A DNA stretch of 18,276 bases from Treponema sp. (GTDB lineage: Bacteria; Spirochaetota; Spirochaetia; Treponematales; Treponemataceae): positions 1 through 18,276 of the forward strand of contig JAHAZL010000050.1 in NCBI GenBank assembly GCA_018384055.1. The letters are read 5' to 3'. A program made the position numbers and the translations under genes. Below the pieces are notes generated by a model that searched no databases, was not told where the DNA came from, and saw nothing but the letters and a program-made list of their open reading frames with translations. Shown in pieces: positions 1-8,061 of the stretch. How positions within the stretch are numbered: the first letter of the stretch is position 1; each line of letters opens with the position of its first letter.

Positions 1-19
1 TTTATGTATATTTCAAAAA

Positions 20-499
20 TTATTTTTGATTTTGTTTAAGAATATATTCCTTAAGTTGATTTACATAAAGTCTGTCAGTATGACCAATATGAGTTAAAAT
101 CCAGTTGTAAAGAAAAAAAACAAATTCCATGGCAGATTTATAGTTCCAGCTGTTTGAAGAAGATGAAAGTTCAAGAACTTTTCTTATAAAATCTTCATGC
201 TGTATTTTATGCTGTGAATAAAATTCAAACCCGCATGCAAGCATAAGTTTTTCTTCAGAACTAAAATGAAACCTTACATAATCAACACAATTTTTTAGTG
301 CAGCAGTAAGTGAATCCTGCCAGTCTGTTTTTTCTTTTCCTGCCATTAGGGCCTGATAGAAATCTTCGCATAACTGTATGAGTTTTTTGTGTTGTTCATC
401 AATAACAGGAATTCCAATAAGAAATTTATCATCCCATTTAATTAATGTTTTATCCGTGTAATTTATTTCAGTGTTTATCAGTTTCATAATAATTTCCAT
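20..499 (-). CDS. Bacteriohemerythrin (O2-binding di-iron four-helix protein)
   Basis: A 159-residue single-domain hemerythrin. The protein should bind O2 reversibly at a non-haem di-iron site, for storage, delivery or sensing in the cytoplasm of an oxygen-sensitive cell. All seven expected iron ligands are visible: H37 (IDEQHKKL), H78 and E82 (HFSSE), H97 and H101 (HKIQH), H137 and D142 (HIGHTD). Length is slightly above the usual 130-140 residues, and there is no signal peptide, membrane segment or attached signalling domain. The listed ATG at 499 has no ribosome-binding site. The second ATG (Met5, at 487) has a weak GGA seven bases upstream and may be the real start. A TATAAT lies at 528-533 on this strand, but no -35 element sits at the right distance. 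The gene appears monocistronic. The family call is secure; the physiological role is inferred. Confidence 0.93.
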   Translation of the reverse strand: MEIIMKLINTEINYTDKTLIKWDDKFLIGIPVIDEQHKKLIQLCEDFYQALMAGKEKTDWQDSLTAALKNCVDYVRFHFSSEEKLMLACGFEFYSQHKIQHEDFIRKVLELSSSSNSWNYKSAMEFVFFLYNWILTHIGHTDRLYVNQLKEYILKQNQK

Positions 500-663
500 T
501 ATAAAGCAAAAAAAATATAAACCATTTATTATAGATTACGGAGTTAATATTTATTAGTGCAAGCAAAAAGAATAAATCCCTATAAAGAATTAAAATCATA
601 AATTTCAAGTTAAATCAGGTTTCAGTAATTTTTAAATGCTGTACATCCTGTAAACAGACACAA

Positions 664-676
664 GGGGACAGACCCC
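664..676. repeat. GGGGACAGACCCC short palindrome
   Basis: A 4-bp G/C stem (GGGG/CCCC) encloses ACAGA in otherwise AT-rich DNA, so it stands out in base composition. From memory, the reverse complement GGGGTCTGTCCCC recurs as a short intergenic repeat in many unrelated bacteria, often near REP-associated (IS200-like) transposases. No transposase is present here. There is one copy in the window, so calling it a dispersed repeat is inference. Confidence 0.45.
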
Positions 677-847
677 AATGTTTTAAGAAATTCATTAGCA
701 TAAACCATAATAAATTTGCAATTGTATGAGGCATGTTTTTTTCTTTTTTTATGAACTGTCATGATTTTTTTGTTTAATTCCATTCTTTCTTGTTTCACTT
801 ATTTATAGAAAAAACTTTGTTTTTTGTGTATAACTTAATCATTAATT

Positions 848-851
848 GGAG
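848..851 (+). promoter_or_regulatory. Ribosome-binding site that fixes the tatD start
   Basis: GGAG lies six bases before the ATG at 858. It overlaps the alternative in-frame TTG at 846, so the TTG cannot use it. This supports starting TatD at 858 and not 846. Confidence 0.75.
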
Positions 852-857
852 CATTTT

Positions 858-1751
858 ATGTTCAGTGATACACATTTTCATTTTCATCATCTTGTGGAAA
901 ACAACAGCCAGGAATTCGGGACTGAAATCCTGGAGCAGATGGCAAAAAATAAAATTTACTTTGGCCTTGATATCGGTACCAGAGCCGATGACCTCATTTA
1001 CCGTGCACAGACAATTGAAGACTGCCTTGAAGCCTTGCCTGATGTAAACATGCAGAGCAAGCTTAAGAAATCAATATATCTTTCAGCCGGAATCTGGCCG
1101 GACAAGGACAGCATAGAAGACCGCTATACTGCCATTGAAACTCTACGGGAAACCATCGAAGAATTCCGTGGAAGCGACAGTTGCTTTGCAAAACATCTTT
1201 GCGCCATCGGTGAAGGCGGAATCGATCATCACTGGAACCCTGAAGGTGCCGACCATCACTGCCGCGAAGACTACGATGATTCTGTTTTCTACGGGGAAAA
1301 GGAACTTTTTGGCATGCAGCTGGAACTTGCCCGTGAACTGGATCTTCCTTTCATCATTCACAGCCGTGATGGTTTCGATGATACAATGGATGTTCTCCGC
1401 AGTATCCGTTACAACCGCGGCATCGTTCATTGCTTCAGCTATGGAATTAACGAAGCAAAGCAGTTTCTTGATATGGGGTGGTACATTGCCCTTGGCGGTG
1501 CCCTTACATACACAAAGAAAAACCAGATGGACGACCTTAATGCCCTTCTGAACTATCTTCCAAAGGACAGGATTCTTCTGGAAACAGACAGCCCATATCT
1601 TGCACCTGTTCCAATGCGCGGGCAGGAAAACAATCCTCTCTTCATCAAATATACCTACGAATTCGTTTCAGGAAAATTGGGAATGAGTACTGACAAACTG
1701 GACAAGCTTGTAGACGAAAACTGCAAGACCCTGTTTGGGCTTAAGAGTTAG
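858..1751 (+). CDS. tatD: TatD-family metal-dependent hydrolase / DNase
   Basis: A 297-residue TIM-barrel hydrolase of the TatD family. Members are cytoplasmic divalent-metal-dependent 3'-5' exonucleases, and some act in DNA repair or on D-aminoacyl substrates. Ligands can be followed in order: DTHFH (H6, H8), E119 in IGEGGID, H168 in FIIHSRD, H191 in VHCFSY and D244 in ETDSPYLAP. The C-terminal NNP...LG...D..N...LFG ending is typical. Length exceeds the usual 255-265 residues because of inserted segments around 40-75 and 128-147. The second is His/Asp-rich, just after the metal Glu. The common GIHP motif reads AGIWP here. I start at the ATG at 858, which has a good GGAG at proper spacing. 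The gene stands alone and converges on the activase gene, with a palindromic repeat and no clear terminator between them. Substrate cannot be told from sequence. Confidence 0.9.
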   Translation: MFSDTHFHFHHLVENNSQEFGTEILEQMAKNKIYFGLDIGTRADDLIYRAQTIEDCLEALPDVNMQSKLKKSIYLSAGIWPDKDSIEDRYTAIETLRETIEEFRGSDSCFAKHLCAIGEGGIDHHWNPEGADHHCREDYDDSVFYGEKELFGMQLELARELDLPFIIHSRDGFDDTMDVLRSIRYNRGIVHCFSYGINEAKQFLDMGWYIALGGALTYTKKNQMDDLNALLNYLPKDRILLETDSPYLAPVPMRGQENNPLFIKYTYEFVSGKLGMSTDKLDKLVDENCKTLFGLKS

Positions 1752-1829
1752 TTCGTTCTGTTTCAGTTTGTGAATTAATGAATGAAAGTTAAAGTATAGG
1801 CTTCGTTCCAAAATGCTACTTGTGGTCCA

Positions 1830-1939
1830 TGGATTGCCACGCCCGTTCCGGGCTCGCAATGACGGTGAAATCATCGTCATTGCAAGGCGCTTTTCAAGGA
1901 AAGTAGAGTCATTGCGAGCCGCTTTGCGGCGAAGCAATC
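1830..1939. repeat. Composite palindromic repeat, copy A (heads inward)
   Basis: Two units built on the head GTCATTGCGAGCC. One is on the minus strand (1851-1863) and one on the plus strand (1908-1920), giving a perfect 13-bp inverted repeat. Each unit has its own small hairpin: GCCCG-TTC-CGGGC at 1841-1853 and GCCGC-TTT-GCGGC at 1918-1930. Each ends in a GCAATC(C)A tail, at 1830-1837 on the minus strand and 1934-1940 on the plus strand. A third partial head (CGTCATTGC, 1875-1883) pairs perfectly with 1856-1864. The structure resembles REP/MITE-type non-autonomous repeats. It fills nearly the whole gap between tatD and the activase gene and reaches into the stop codon of the latter. A related copy lies at 6352-6443. 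Confidence 0.8.
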
Positions 1940-4900
1940 AGTGCCTGTTTTTTTCATTCATAATGAGCATCTGCAGACGGTTTTCTACATTTGCGAATGA
2001 TGTATCAGGATCAAGGTCCAGAGGCAGAATCTGGATTGCAGGGAATTCTTCCTTGATCTTCTTCATGCTTCCGCGGCCTGTAATGTGGTTTGGAAGACAG
2101 CCGAATGGCTGAAGAATTACAAATGAAGTTACTCCGTCCCTTGCAAATTCACGGATTTCACCAGGAATGAGCCAGCCTTCTCCAGAAAGGAATGTGCGTT
2201 CCATGACATGGTTGTTTTCAATGGCCAATGCCGGAAGACGAACAATCTTCTTGTAGAGTGGATGAACTTCTGCAATCTTTTCGCAGGTTGTAAGGGCCAC
2301 ATTGATGAGTCCTTCTACAACAAAACTGAATGGTCCCTGATCAAGAGGAAACTTAACCTTGTAGTCCTTCATTTCGCAGATGCGTGAATGGAAATCCTTC
2401 CAGAAGACATTTATCATCCTTGGAAGAATTACTTCCATTCCGTTCTTTTCGAGGTATTCTTCAACATAGAAATTTGAGCCTGGATGGAAGGTAACAAGAT
2501 ATTCACCCGTAATGAATACGCGTGGCTTGAGGTTTGTCCTGTCGTACTTTATCTTGGTAAATTTTTCGATTGCAACCTTGAATTCCTTTACGGCCTTTGT
2601 TGTGCTTGTAACAAGGGCGGCAGAAATTCTGTCTATTGCTTCATCAAAGATTCTGTTTGTTTCGCCTGCATTGATTTCGTAAGGACGAATTTTTCTTCTG
2701 AGTTCTTCAAGAATGTCCATGATTACAACAGCCCAAACCGTTGCAATGTTGAACATGTTTCCAAGTTTGATTCCAGGGTGCATTTCCTTGTAGTCAACCG
2801 GGTCTGTTGAAACGATAGGAACCTGTGTAAATCCTGCGGCATCAAGGGCACGGCGGAGAAGGGCAGAATAATGTGTAAGGCGGCAGTCACCCTGGTACTT
2901 TGCCATACCGATGGCAACTTTGTCAGGATCGTATTTTCCGCTCTGCAATGCACTGATTGCTTCTCCGATAACTATCTGGGCTGGGAAACAGGTGTCGTTG
3001 TGAACATATTTTTTGCCAAGGCGGATTTCATTTATGCTTCCAAGTGGAAGTGGTTCAGCAATGATTCCGCTTCTTGTAAGGGTTCCGCTCAAAAGCTTGC
3101 AGAAAGCAACGGAAACATTTGGGACAAGAACAGTCTTGATTTTTCTGTCCTGTTTATAGAACTTTGCCGTGTATGCATCTGTGAGTGGTTTTGCCTCTTC
3201 TGAATTTTGGGCATTTTTGTTGCGGCGTTCTGCAATGGTTTCAATGAAAGACTTAACGCGGATATTCAGGCTGTTGCTTGCTCCTCCTTCATCCATTTTG
3301 AGGATCAAAGGTGCCTTGCTGGAAACTTCATTTGTAATGCGGATGATTTCATCTGAAAGGATAGCATCGTGTCCGCATCCAAAGCTGACGATCTGTGCAA
3401 ATTCCAGTTCCGGGGATTGGGCTGAAAGAAGGGCACCGGCAAGCATTCTTGTGTGGAAGTTGTTTGTAACTTCTGCCCTTGTGTAGCGAAGGTCTGCCTT
3501 TTCGAGTCCGGAAAGAGAATCAACTGTAAGGACAGGAATTCCTTCTTTTGTGAATACGCGGGAAAGATCGTGGCTTACAAGTGGATCCGTATGATATGGA
3601 CGACCTGCAAGTACAACGGCAAATTTTCCTTCTGCCTTTGCTTTTTCGCGAATCTTGTCCGCCATGGTTACAAGGGTGCTGCGGAATTCATTTATGGATG
3701 CCATACCCTGGTCAAAAGCTTTCTTTACATCTGATTTGGAAATTCCAAAGGCATTTGCCATGTATCTTTCAATCTGGTTGTATCTGTCTTTTTCAGAATA
3801 CCAGTGGAACATTGGATGTTCGTAGCGAAGATTCCATCTTTCTGCAGGATTTTCCTGATTGTAGATTACAAGAGGATAGCCTTTGACAACGGCACAAACA
3901 TAATTGCTTTTGCCTTCAGTATCCTTAGCAGGCATGTTCATGATCATAGGCATGAAGATGACATCAACCTTTTTGTCTGCAAGGTTCTGCATGTGGCCGT
4001 GAACAAGTTTTGCAGGGAAGCAAACCGTATCCGATGCAACAAAAGGCAAGCCTTCTTCAAACATTGGTCTGGTACTTGGATCTGAAATTACAGTTTCAAA
4101 ACCAAGGGCACCAAAGAAGGTGGTCCAGAAAGGAAGGCTGTCCCAGAATTCAAGGCAGCGAGGAAAACCAACCTTAAGGTTTTTCTTTGCGCTTACTTCA
4201 GTAAACTTGTATTTCTTTGTGAGCAAAGCTTCCCTGACAAGGAAAAGATCCGGAACATTTTTTACTGCAGGTGCATTTTCTTCAAGGCTTTCGCCACGGG
4301 GACACCTGTTGCCTGTAACATATGATGAACCGTTCGGAAATTTTACGATGGTTCTGTTACAGTGGTTTGCGCAGTGAGGACAAAGATTGTTTTCTTCCTG
4401 TTCGTAAGTAAAGCCTGAAAGTTTTTCAAAGCCAATGAATTTAGAAGATTCTCCTGCATGTTTTTTTGCAAGGAGGGCAACACCGATGGCTCCCATTTCG
4501 CCTGGGAAAGGAGCACGGTTTACATTTACTCCAAGATACTGTTCGATGGCACGGAGGACTGCATCATTCTTGAAAGTGCCGCCCTGAACCATGATGTTTT
4601 TTCCAAGGCTTGATGTATCTGAAATGCGTACAACTTTTGTAAAGACATTTTCAATGATGGAACGGCAAAGGCCTGCCATAATGTCTTCTGCATTGCAGCC
4701 GTTTTTCTGTTCCGTAATGATGGTGCTGTTCATGAATACTGTACAGCGGCTTCCAAGGTTTGCAGGATGTCTGGAAGAGAAGGCCGCGTCGGCAATTTTT
4801 TCCAGCGGAATGTTCAGTGATGTTGCAAAGTTCTGCAGGAAGGAACCGCATCCAGATGAACAGGCTTCGTTCAGCGTAATGTTTGTAACGATGTCATCCT

Positions 4901-6254
4901 GAACCCAGATACCCTTCATGTCCTGACCACCGATGTCCAGAATGAAGCTTACATCCTTCATGTATTTTCTTGCCGCTGTGGAATGGGCTACAGTTTCTAC
5001 AGTGTGGTAGTCAGCACCAAAAGCAGTTCCAAGTAAAAGTTCACCGTAGCCTGTGGTTCCAAGGCCAAGAACATTGAGGGAAACCCCCATCTTTTTGTAT
5101 TTTTTATAGAGGTGACGCAAACCTTCCTTTACGATGCGGATAGGATCACCTTCGTTGTTTGCATAGAACTTATCTACGACTTCTTCGTCTTTGTTAAGGA
5201 AAACAAGTTTTGATGTTGTTGAACCTGCATCAATACCGATATAAATGTCCAGTACATCGCCTTCCTTTAATTCAGGTTCCTTTATTTCTGCCGTTTTGTG
5301 AGCCTCACGCCATTGGCGGCATTCATCTTCGTTGTCAAAGTATGGTTTTGTAGATGCATTCTTTCTTTCATCTGAAATGCCGTTGCTTGCCCTGAGCTTT
5401 GCAATGGCTTCGTTCAAATCAATTTCGTCCTTGTCAGAGTCAGAAAAAAGTTCATCCACAGCAAGGGCTGAACCAAGAGCTACGATTGTATCTGGATTTT
5501 CCGGAAGAATGAAATCTCCCTCTTTAAGGTTCAGCCTTTCGCAGAAGGCCTTTATCAAAGTAGGATTGAAATTTAATGGTCCGCCTTCAAAAATTACAGG
5601 AGCCTTAAGTTCAAGTCCCTGAGCAAGTCCACCGATGGTCTGTTTAACGATGGCATGGAAGGCTGAAAGGGCAATTTCTTCGCGGCTTACACTTTGATTT
5701 AAAAGACCCTGAATGTCTGTCTTTGCAAATACTCCGCAGCGGCCTGAAATTGAATGCACTGTTTTTCCGCGGCTTGCAAGTCCTTCAAATTCTTCAACGG
5801 GTACTTTAAGGAGGGATGCAATTTCATCTATGAAAGCACCTGTTCCGCCTGCGCAGGAACCGTTCATTCTCATGTCGCTTGTCATGAGCCGCTGCTGTTT
5901 TTCATCATAATAGAAGAAAATTATTTTTGCGTCCTGGCCGCCTAGTTCTATGGCTGTTCTTGCTTCCGGATATTTTGCACGGACTGCAGACGAGTTTGCA
6001 ACAACTTCCTGAATGTAGTGTGCGCCTGTAAGTTCGGCAATGTTCTTTCCTCCGGAACCACAGATTCCAATCCTGAATTTCTGTCCAGGATAAAGGGATT
6101 CTACTTCTTCAAGCAACCGGGCTGCGGTTTTTCTCTGTTCCGCATGGTGCCGCTGATATTTATGAAAAAGAATTTCATTTTTAGTCTTGTCGTATACAAC
6201 AACTTTTACAGTTGTTGATCCAATGTCGATTCCAATGCGCAGTGTGTTTGTCAT
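1938..6254 (-). CDS. Long acyl-CoA dehydratase activase (double BadF/HgdC ATPase fused to dehydratase-like domains)
   Basis: A 1438-residue relative of the ATP-dependent activators of 2-hydroxyacyl-CoA dehydratases and benzoyl-CoA reductases, which feed low-potential electrons into a partner iron-sulfur enzyme. First actin-like ATPase domain, about 1-270: IGIDIGSTTVK, IELGGQDAK, CAGGTG with C134, and GRCGVF with C173, the usual cluster ligands. Second ATPase domain, about 336-600: IGIDAGSTTSK, DIGGQDMK, C465/C469 and C504. A Cys motif follows (C625, C628, C632, C651). After that come the activase-related region from about 690 (GFPRC; SDTVCFPAK) and an HgdB-like C-terminal part (VLAGRPYHTDPLVSH, SFGCGHDA, NDTCFPAQ). 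No dehydratase subunits lie nearby. The ATG at 6254 has no Shine-Dalgarno; a TGATATACT extended -10 ends eight bases upstream. The TGA stop lies inside repeat A. The family is secure; the substrate is unknown. Confidence 0.92.
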   Translation of the reverse strand: MTNTLRIGIDIGSTTVKVVVYDKTKNEILFHKYQRHHAEQRKTAARLLEEVESLYPGQKFRIGICGSGGKNIAELTGAHYIQEVVANSSAVRAKYPEARTAIELGGQDAKIIFFYYDEKQQRLMTSDMRMNGSCAGGTGAFIDEIASLLKVPVEEFEGLASRGKTVHSISGRCGVFAKTDIQGLLNQSVSREEIALSAFHAIVKQTIGGLAQGLELKAPVIFEGGPLNFNPTLIKAFCERLNLKEGDFILPENPDTIVALGSALAVDELFSDSDKDEIDLNEAIAKLRASNGISDERKNASTKPYFDNEDECRQWREAHKTAEIKEPELKEGDVLDIYIGIDAGSTTSKLVFLNKDEEVVDKFYANNEGDPIRIVKEGLRHLYKKYKKMGVSLNVLGLGTTGYGELLLGTAFGADYHTVETVAHSTAARKYMKDVSFILDIGGQDMKGIWVQDDIVTNITLNEACSSGCGSFLQNFATSLNIPLEKIADAAFSSRHPANLGSRCTVFMNSTIITEQKNGCNAEDIMAGLCRSIIENVFTKVVRISDTSSLGKNIMVQGGTFKNDAVLRAIEQYLGVNVNRAPFPGEMGAIGVALLAKKHAGESSKFIGFEKLSGFTYEQEENNLCPHCANHCNRTIVKFPNGSSYVTGNRCPRGESLEENAPAVKNVPDLFLVREALLTKKYKFTEVSAKKNLKVGFPRCLEFWDSLPFWTTFFGALGFETVISDPSTRPMFEEGLPFVASDTVCFPAKLVHGHMQNLADKKVDVIFMPMIMNMPAKDTEGKSNYVCAVVKGYPLVIYNQENPAERWNLRYEHPMFHWYSEKDRYNQIERYMANAFGISKSDVKKAFDQGMASINEFRSTLVTMADKIREKAKAEGKFAVVLAGRPYHTDPLVSHDLSRVFTKEGIPVLTVDSLSGLEKADLRYTRAEVTNNFHTRMLAGALLSAQSPELEFAQIVSFGCGHDAILSDEIIRITNEVSSKAPLILKMDEGGASNSLNIRVKSFIETIAERRNKNAQNSEEAKPLTDAYTAKFYKQDRKIKTVLVPNVSVAFCKLLSGTLTRSGIIAEPLPLGSINEIRLGKKYVHNDTCFPAQIVIGEAISALQSGKYDPDKVAIGMAKYQGDCRLTHYSALLRRALDAAGFTQVPIVSTDPVDYKEMHPGIKLGNMFNIATVWAVVIMDILEELRRKIRPYEINAGETNRIFDEAIDRISAALVTSTTKAVKEFKVAIEKFTKIKYDRTNLKPRVFITGEYLVTFHPGSNFYVEEYLEKNGMEVILPRMINVFWKDFHSRICEMKDYKVKFPLDQGPFSFVVEGLINVALTTCEKIAEVHPLYKKIVRLPALAIENNHVMERTFLSGEGWLIPGEIREFARDGVTSFVILQPFGCLPNHITGRGSMKKIKEEFPAIQILPLDLDPDTSFANVENRLQMLIMNEKNRH

Positions 6255-6262
6255 AGGATTTC

Positions 6263-6271
6263 AGTATATCA
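6263..6271 (-). promoter_or_regulatory. Extended -10 promoter of the activase gene, probably leaderless
   Basis: Minus-strand TGATATACT is an extended -10 (TGn plus TATACT, 6263-6268). The -35 position 17 bases upstream (6286-6291, TTTTCT) is weak, which an extended -10 can offset. Only eight bases separate the -10 from the ATG, so the predicted transcript would start at or next to the start codon. Confidence 0.55.
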
Positions 6272-6292
6272 AAAAATCAATTTGTAGAAAAC

Positions 6293-6329
6293 AAAAAACC
6301 TTCTGACAACAAAAGTCATCAGAAGGTTT
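6293..6329 (-). terminator. Intrinsic terminator of pgi
   Basis: An 11-bp perfect stem (AAACCTTCTGA 6296-6306, TCAGAAGGTTT 6319-6329) with a 12-base loop. On the minus strand it is followed by TTTTTTGTTTTC. It lies about 140 bases past the pgi stop codon, with repeat B between them, and just upstream of the activase promoter, insulating the two genes. Confidence 0.85.
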
Positions 6330-6351
6330 ATAATTGTTTTTGTTGAAATAT

Positions 6352-6443
6352 GTCATTGCGAACCCGGAACGGATGTGGCAATCTTCATTCATTTATGGAT
6401 TGCTTCGTCGTAGAAACATACTGTTTCCACTCCTCGCAATGAC
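6352..6443. repeat. Composite palindromic repeat, copy B (heads outward)
   Basis: The outer ends are a perfect 10-bp inverted repeat, GTCATTGCGA (6352-6361) and TCGCAATGAC (6434-6443). The left unit (6352 to about 6383) closely matches the minus-strand unit of copy A, including the shared CCCGGAACGG core and the GTGGCAATC tail. The right unit runs from TGGATTGCTTCGTCG at 6396 to 6443 and has an inner GAAACA-tac-TGTTTC hairpin near 6413-6427. Tails face inward and heads outward, the reverse of copy A. It is transcribed as part of the pgi 3' untranslated region. Confidence 0.8.
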
Positions 6444-6468
6444 GATAGTCATTCAAGAGTTTCTAAAC

Positions 6469-8055
6469 TTACTTTATAAGCAGGTCTGCGAAAGCTTTAA
6501 GGGCACCGTCCATTTTTCCGCCGAGAACTGTCTTTGCAAGTACCTTACCGAGCTGTACTCCTTCCTGGTCGAAAGAGTTGATGTTCCAGATGAAGCCCTG
6601 GAACATTACCTTGTTTTCGAAGTGAGCAAGAAGGGCTCCGATAGATGTTGGGTTAACCTGCTTTCCGTAGATAAGGCTTGATGGGCGTTCACCGGCAAAG
6701 AACTTGTTTGGATTTTCATTGTCCTTTCCGCAGGCAAAAGCGATGATCTGTGCTGTTACGTTTGCGCAGAGTTTCTTCTGGCTTGTTGAATCTTCAATTA
6801 CAACATCCTTTCCTGTCTGGTTTTCGCTGTATGCGATGAACTGGAGTGGAACGATGTCTGTTCCCTGGTGGAGCAACTGGTAGAATGAGTGCTGTCCGTT
6901 TGTTCCTGGTTCACCAAAAATTACAGGGCCTGTAACATAGCTGATCTTTTCGCCAAAGCGGTTAACTGACTTTCCGTTTGATTCCATGTCAAGCTGCTGA
7001 AGGTGTGCTGGGAATCTTGAGAGAGCCTGTGAGTATGGGAGTACTGCTGTTGAAGGGTATCCCTGAACGTTTCTTTCGTATACACCGATGAGGGCGTCGA
7101 GAAGGGCTGGGTTCTTTCTGATGTCAGCATTCTTTGCTGTTGCATCTTCTGCGGCAGCACCGTCAAGGAAGTCTGCGAAAACCTTTGGTCCGAATGCGAG
7201 TGAGAGGATTGCTCCGCCTACACCAGATGAAGAAGAGTAGCGTCCGCCAATGTAGTCATCCATGAAGAATGCTGCAAGGTAGTCCGGGCTCTTTGCAAGT
7301 GGTGATGTTTCAGAAGTAACTGCAATCATGTGCTTAGATGGGTTGCATCCAGCCTTTACGATGAAGTCCTTTACGAATGATTCGTTTGTAAGTGTTTCAA
7401 GAGTTGTTCCAGATTTTGAAACAAGGATGAAGATTGTCTTTGGAATGTCGATTGAAGAGCAAACTGCTGCTGCATCATCTGGGTCAACATTTGAGATGAA
7501 CTTGGCATCCATCTTGAATGTGTTGTTTGCCTTTGCCCAGTTTTCGAGTGCAAGGTAGATTGCGCGTGGACCGAGGTCAGAACCACCGATACCGATCTGG
7601 CAAACTGTTGTAAACTTTTCACCCTTTTCGTTTAGGATTTCACCATTGTGAACCTTGGCAGCAAAATCAGCCATCTTCTTCTGTTCGTTGATGTAGAATT
7701 CGCGCTTGTTTACGCCGTCAGCCATAACATCCTTGCCAAGCTGTCCGCGGAGAAGCTGGTGAAGAACCATGCGGTTTTCTCCAGTGTTGATTACATCACC
7801 GTTGTAGAGTGCTTCGAATTTTTCAAGGAGCTGAGATTCCTTTGCAAGTTCTTCAAGAACAGAAAGAACCTGAGCGTTTACCTGTTTTGCTGCATAATTG
7901 TATGTAAGTCCGCCTGCCATAGGAATTGAATATTCTGCAACGCGCTTTGCACCGTCAGGACCAGAAAGTTCCTTTGCAACTGAAACTGAATTTTTGAGGG
8001 ACTGGAGCTTCTTGAAAGATTCAAGCTTGTCCAAATTATTCCATGAAATTGCCAT
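6469..8055 (-). CDS. pgi: Glucose-6-phosphate isomerase
   Basis: A 528-residue cytoplasmic glycolytic isomerase that interconverts glucose-6-phosphate and fructose-6-phosphate. Two SIS sugar-isomerase folds are recognisable: IGIGGSDLG (about 154-162) and SKSGTT (213-218). The first family signature is around IGGRYSSSSGVGG (from about 269). Catalytic residues are visible: E382 in GEPGTNGQH, H396 in LLHQGT, and K504 in the second signature FDQEGVQLGK. Length is normal for the long PGI class. The start at 8055 (MAISWNN) is chosen because AAAGGAG sits six bases upstream; the ATG at 8076 would add seven residues and place the ribosome-binding site inside the gene. It is transcribed alone from its own promoter (8099-8127), divergent from argR, and ends at the terminator at 6293-6329. 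Confidence 0.97.
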   Translation of the reverse strand: MAISWNNLDKLESFKKLQSLKNSVSVAKELSGPDGAKRVAEYSIPMAGGLTYNYAAKQVNAQVLSVLEELAKESQLLEKFEALYNGDVINTGENRMVLHQLLRGQLGKDVMADGVNKREFYINEQKKMADFAAKVHNGEILNEKGEKFTTVCQIGIGGSDLGPRAIYLALENWAKANNTFKMDAKFISNVDPDDAAAVCSSIDIPKTIFILVSKSGTTLETLTNESFVKDFIVKAGCNPSKHMIAVTSETSPLAKSPDYLAAFFMDDYIGGRYSSSSGVGGAILSLAFGPKVFADFLDGAAAEDATAKNADIRKNPALLDALIGVYERNVQGYPSTAVLPYSQALSRFPAHLQQLDMESNGKSVNRFGEKISYVTGPVIFGEPGTNGQHSFYQLLHQGTDIVPLQFIAYSENQTGKDVVIEDSTSQKKLCANVTAQIIAFACGKDNENPNKFFAGERPSSLIYGKQVNPTSIGALLAHFENKVMFQGFIWNINSFDQEGVQLGKVLAKTVLGGKMDGALKAFADLLIK

Positions 8056-8061
8056 AAAAAA

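Larger units (their letters stand above)
500..857. other. AT-rich intergenic region between divergent genes
   Basis: This gap of about 358 bases separates the bacteriohemerythrin (minus) from tatD (plus). It holds a possible -10 for the hemerythrin (528-533, minus), a GGGG/CCCC palindrome (664-676), T-rich runs around 735-750 and 765-775, and the tatD ribosome-binding site at its right edge. TATAAC at 829-834 could be a -10 for tatD, but I find no convincing -35 for it. I see no RNA gene and no credible small protein; the open frame beginning at 790 is out of frame with tatD and lacks a ribosome-binding site. Confidence 0.6.

Noticed and set aside
557..562. TTGCAC as a -35 for the bacteriohemerythrin gene
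   Set aside because: It is 23 bases from the TATAAT at 528-533, too far for a standard promoter.
846..857. Upstream TTG start for tatD
   Set aside because: The ribosome-binding GGAG overlaps this codon and is correctly spaced for the ATG at 858.
1135..1551. 138-residue plus-strand open frame overlapping tatD in another frame
   Set aside because: It is wholly inside tatD, has no family resemblance and no ribosome-binding site.
1830..1939. Repeat A as an intrinsic terminator for tatD or the activase gene
   Set aside because: The hairpins are GC-rich, but no T run follows on either strand, so intrinsic termination is not supported.
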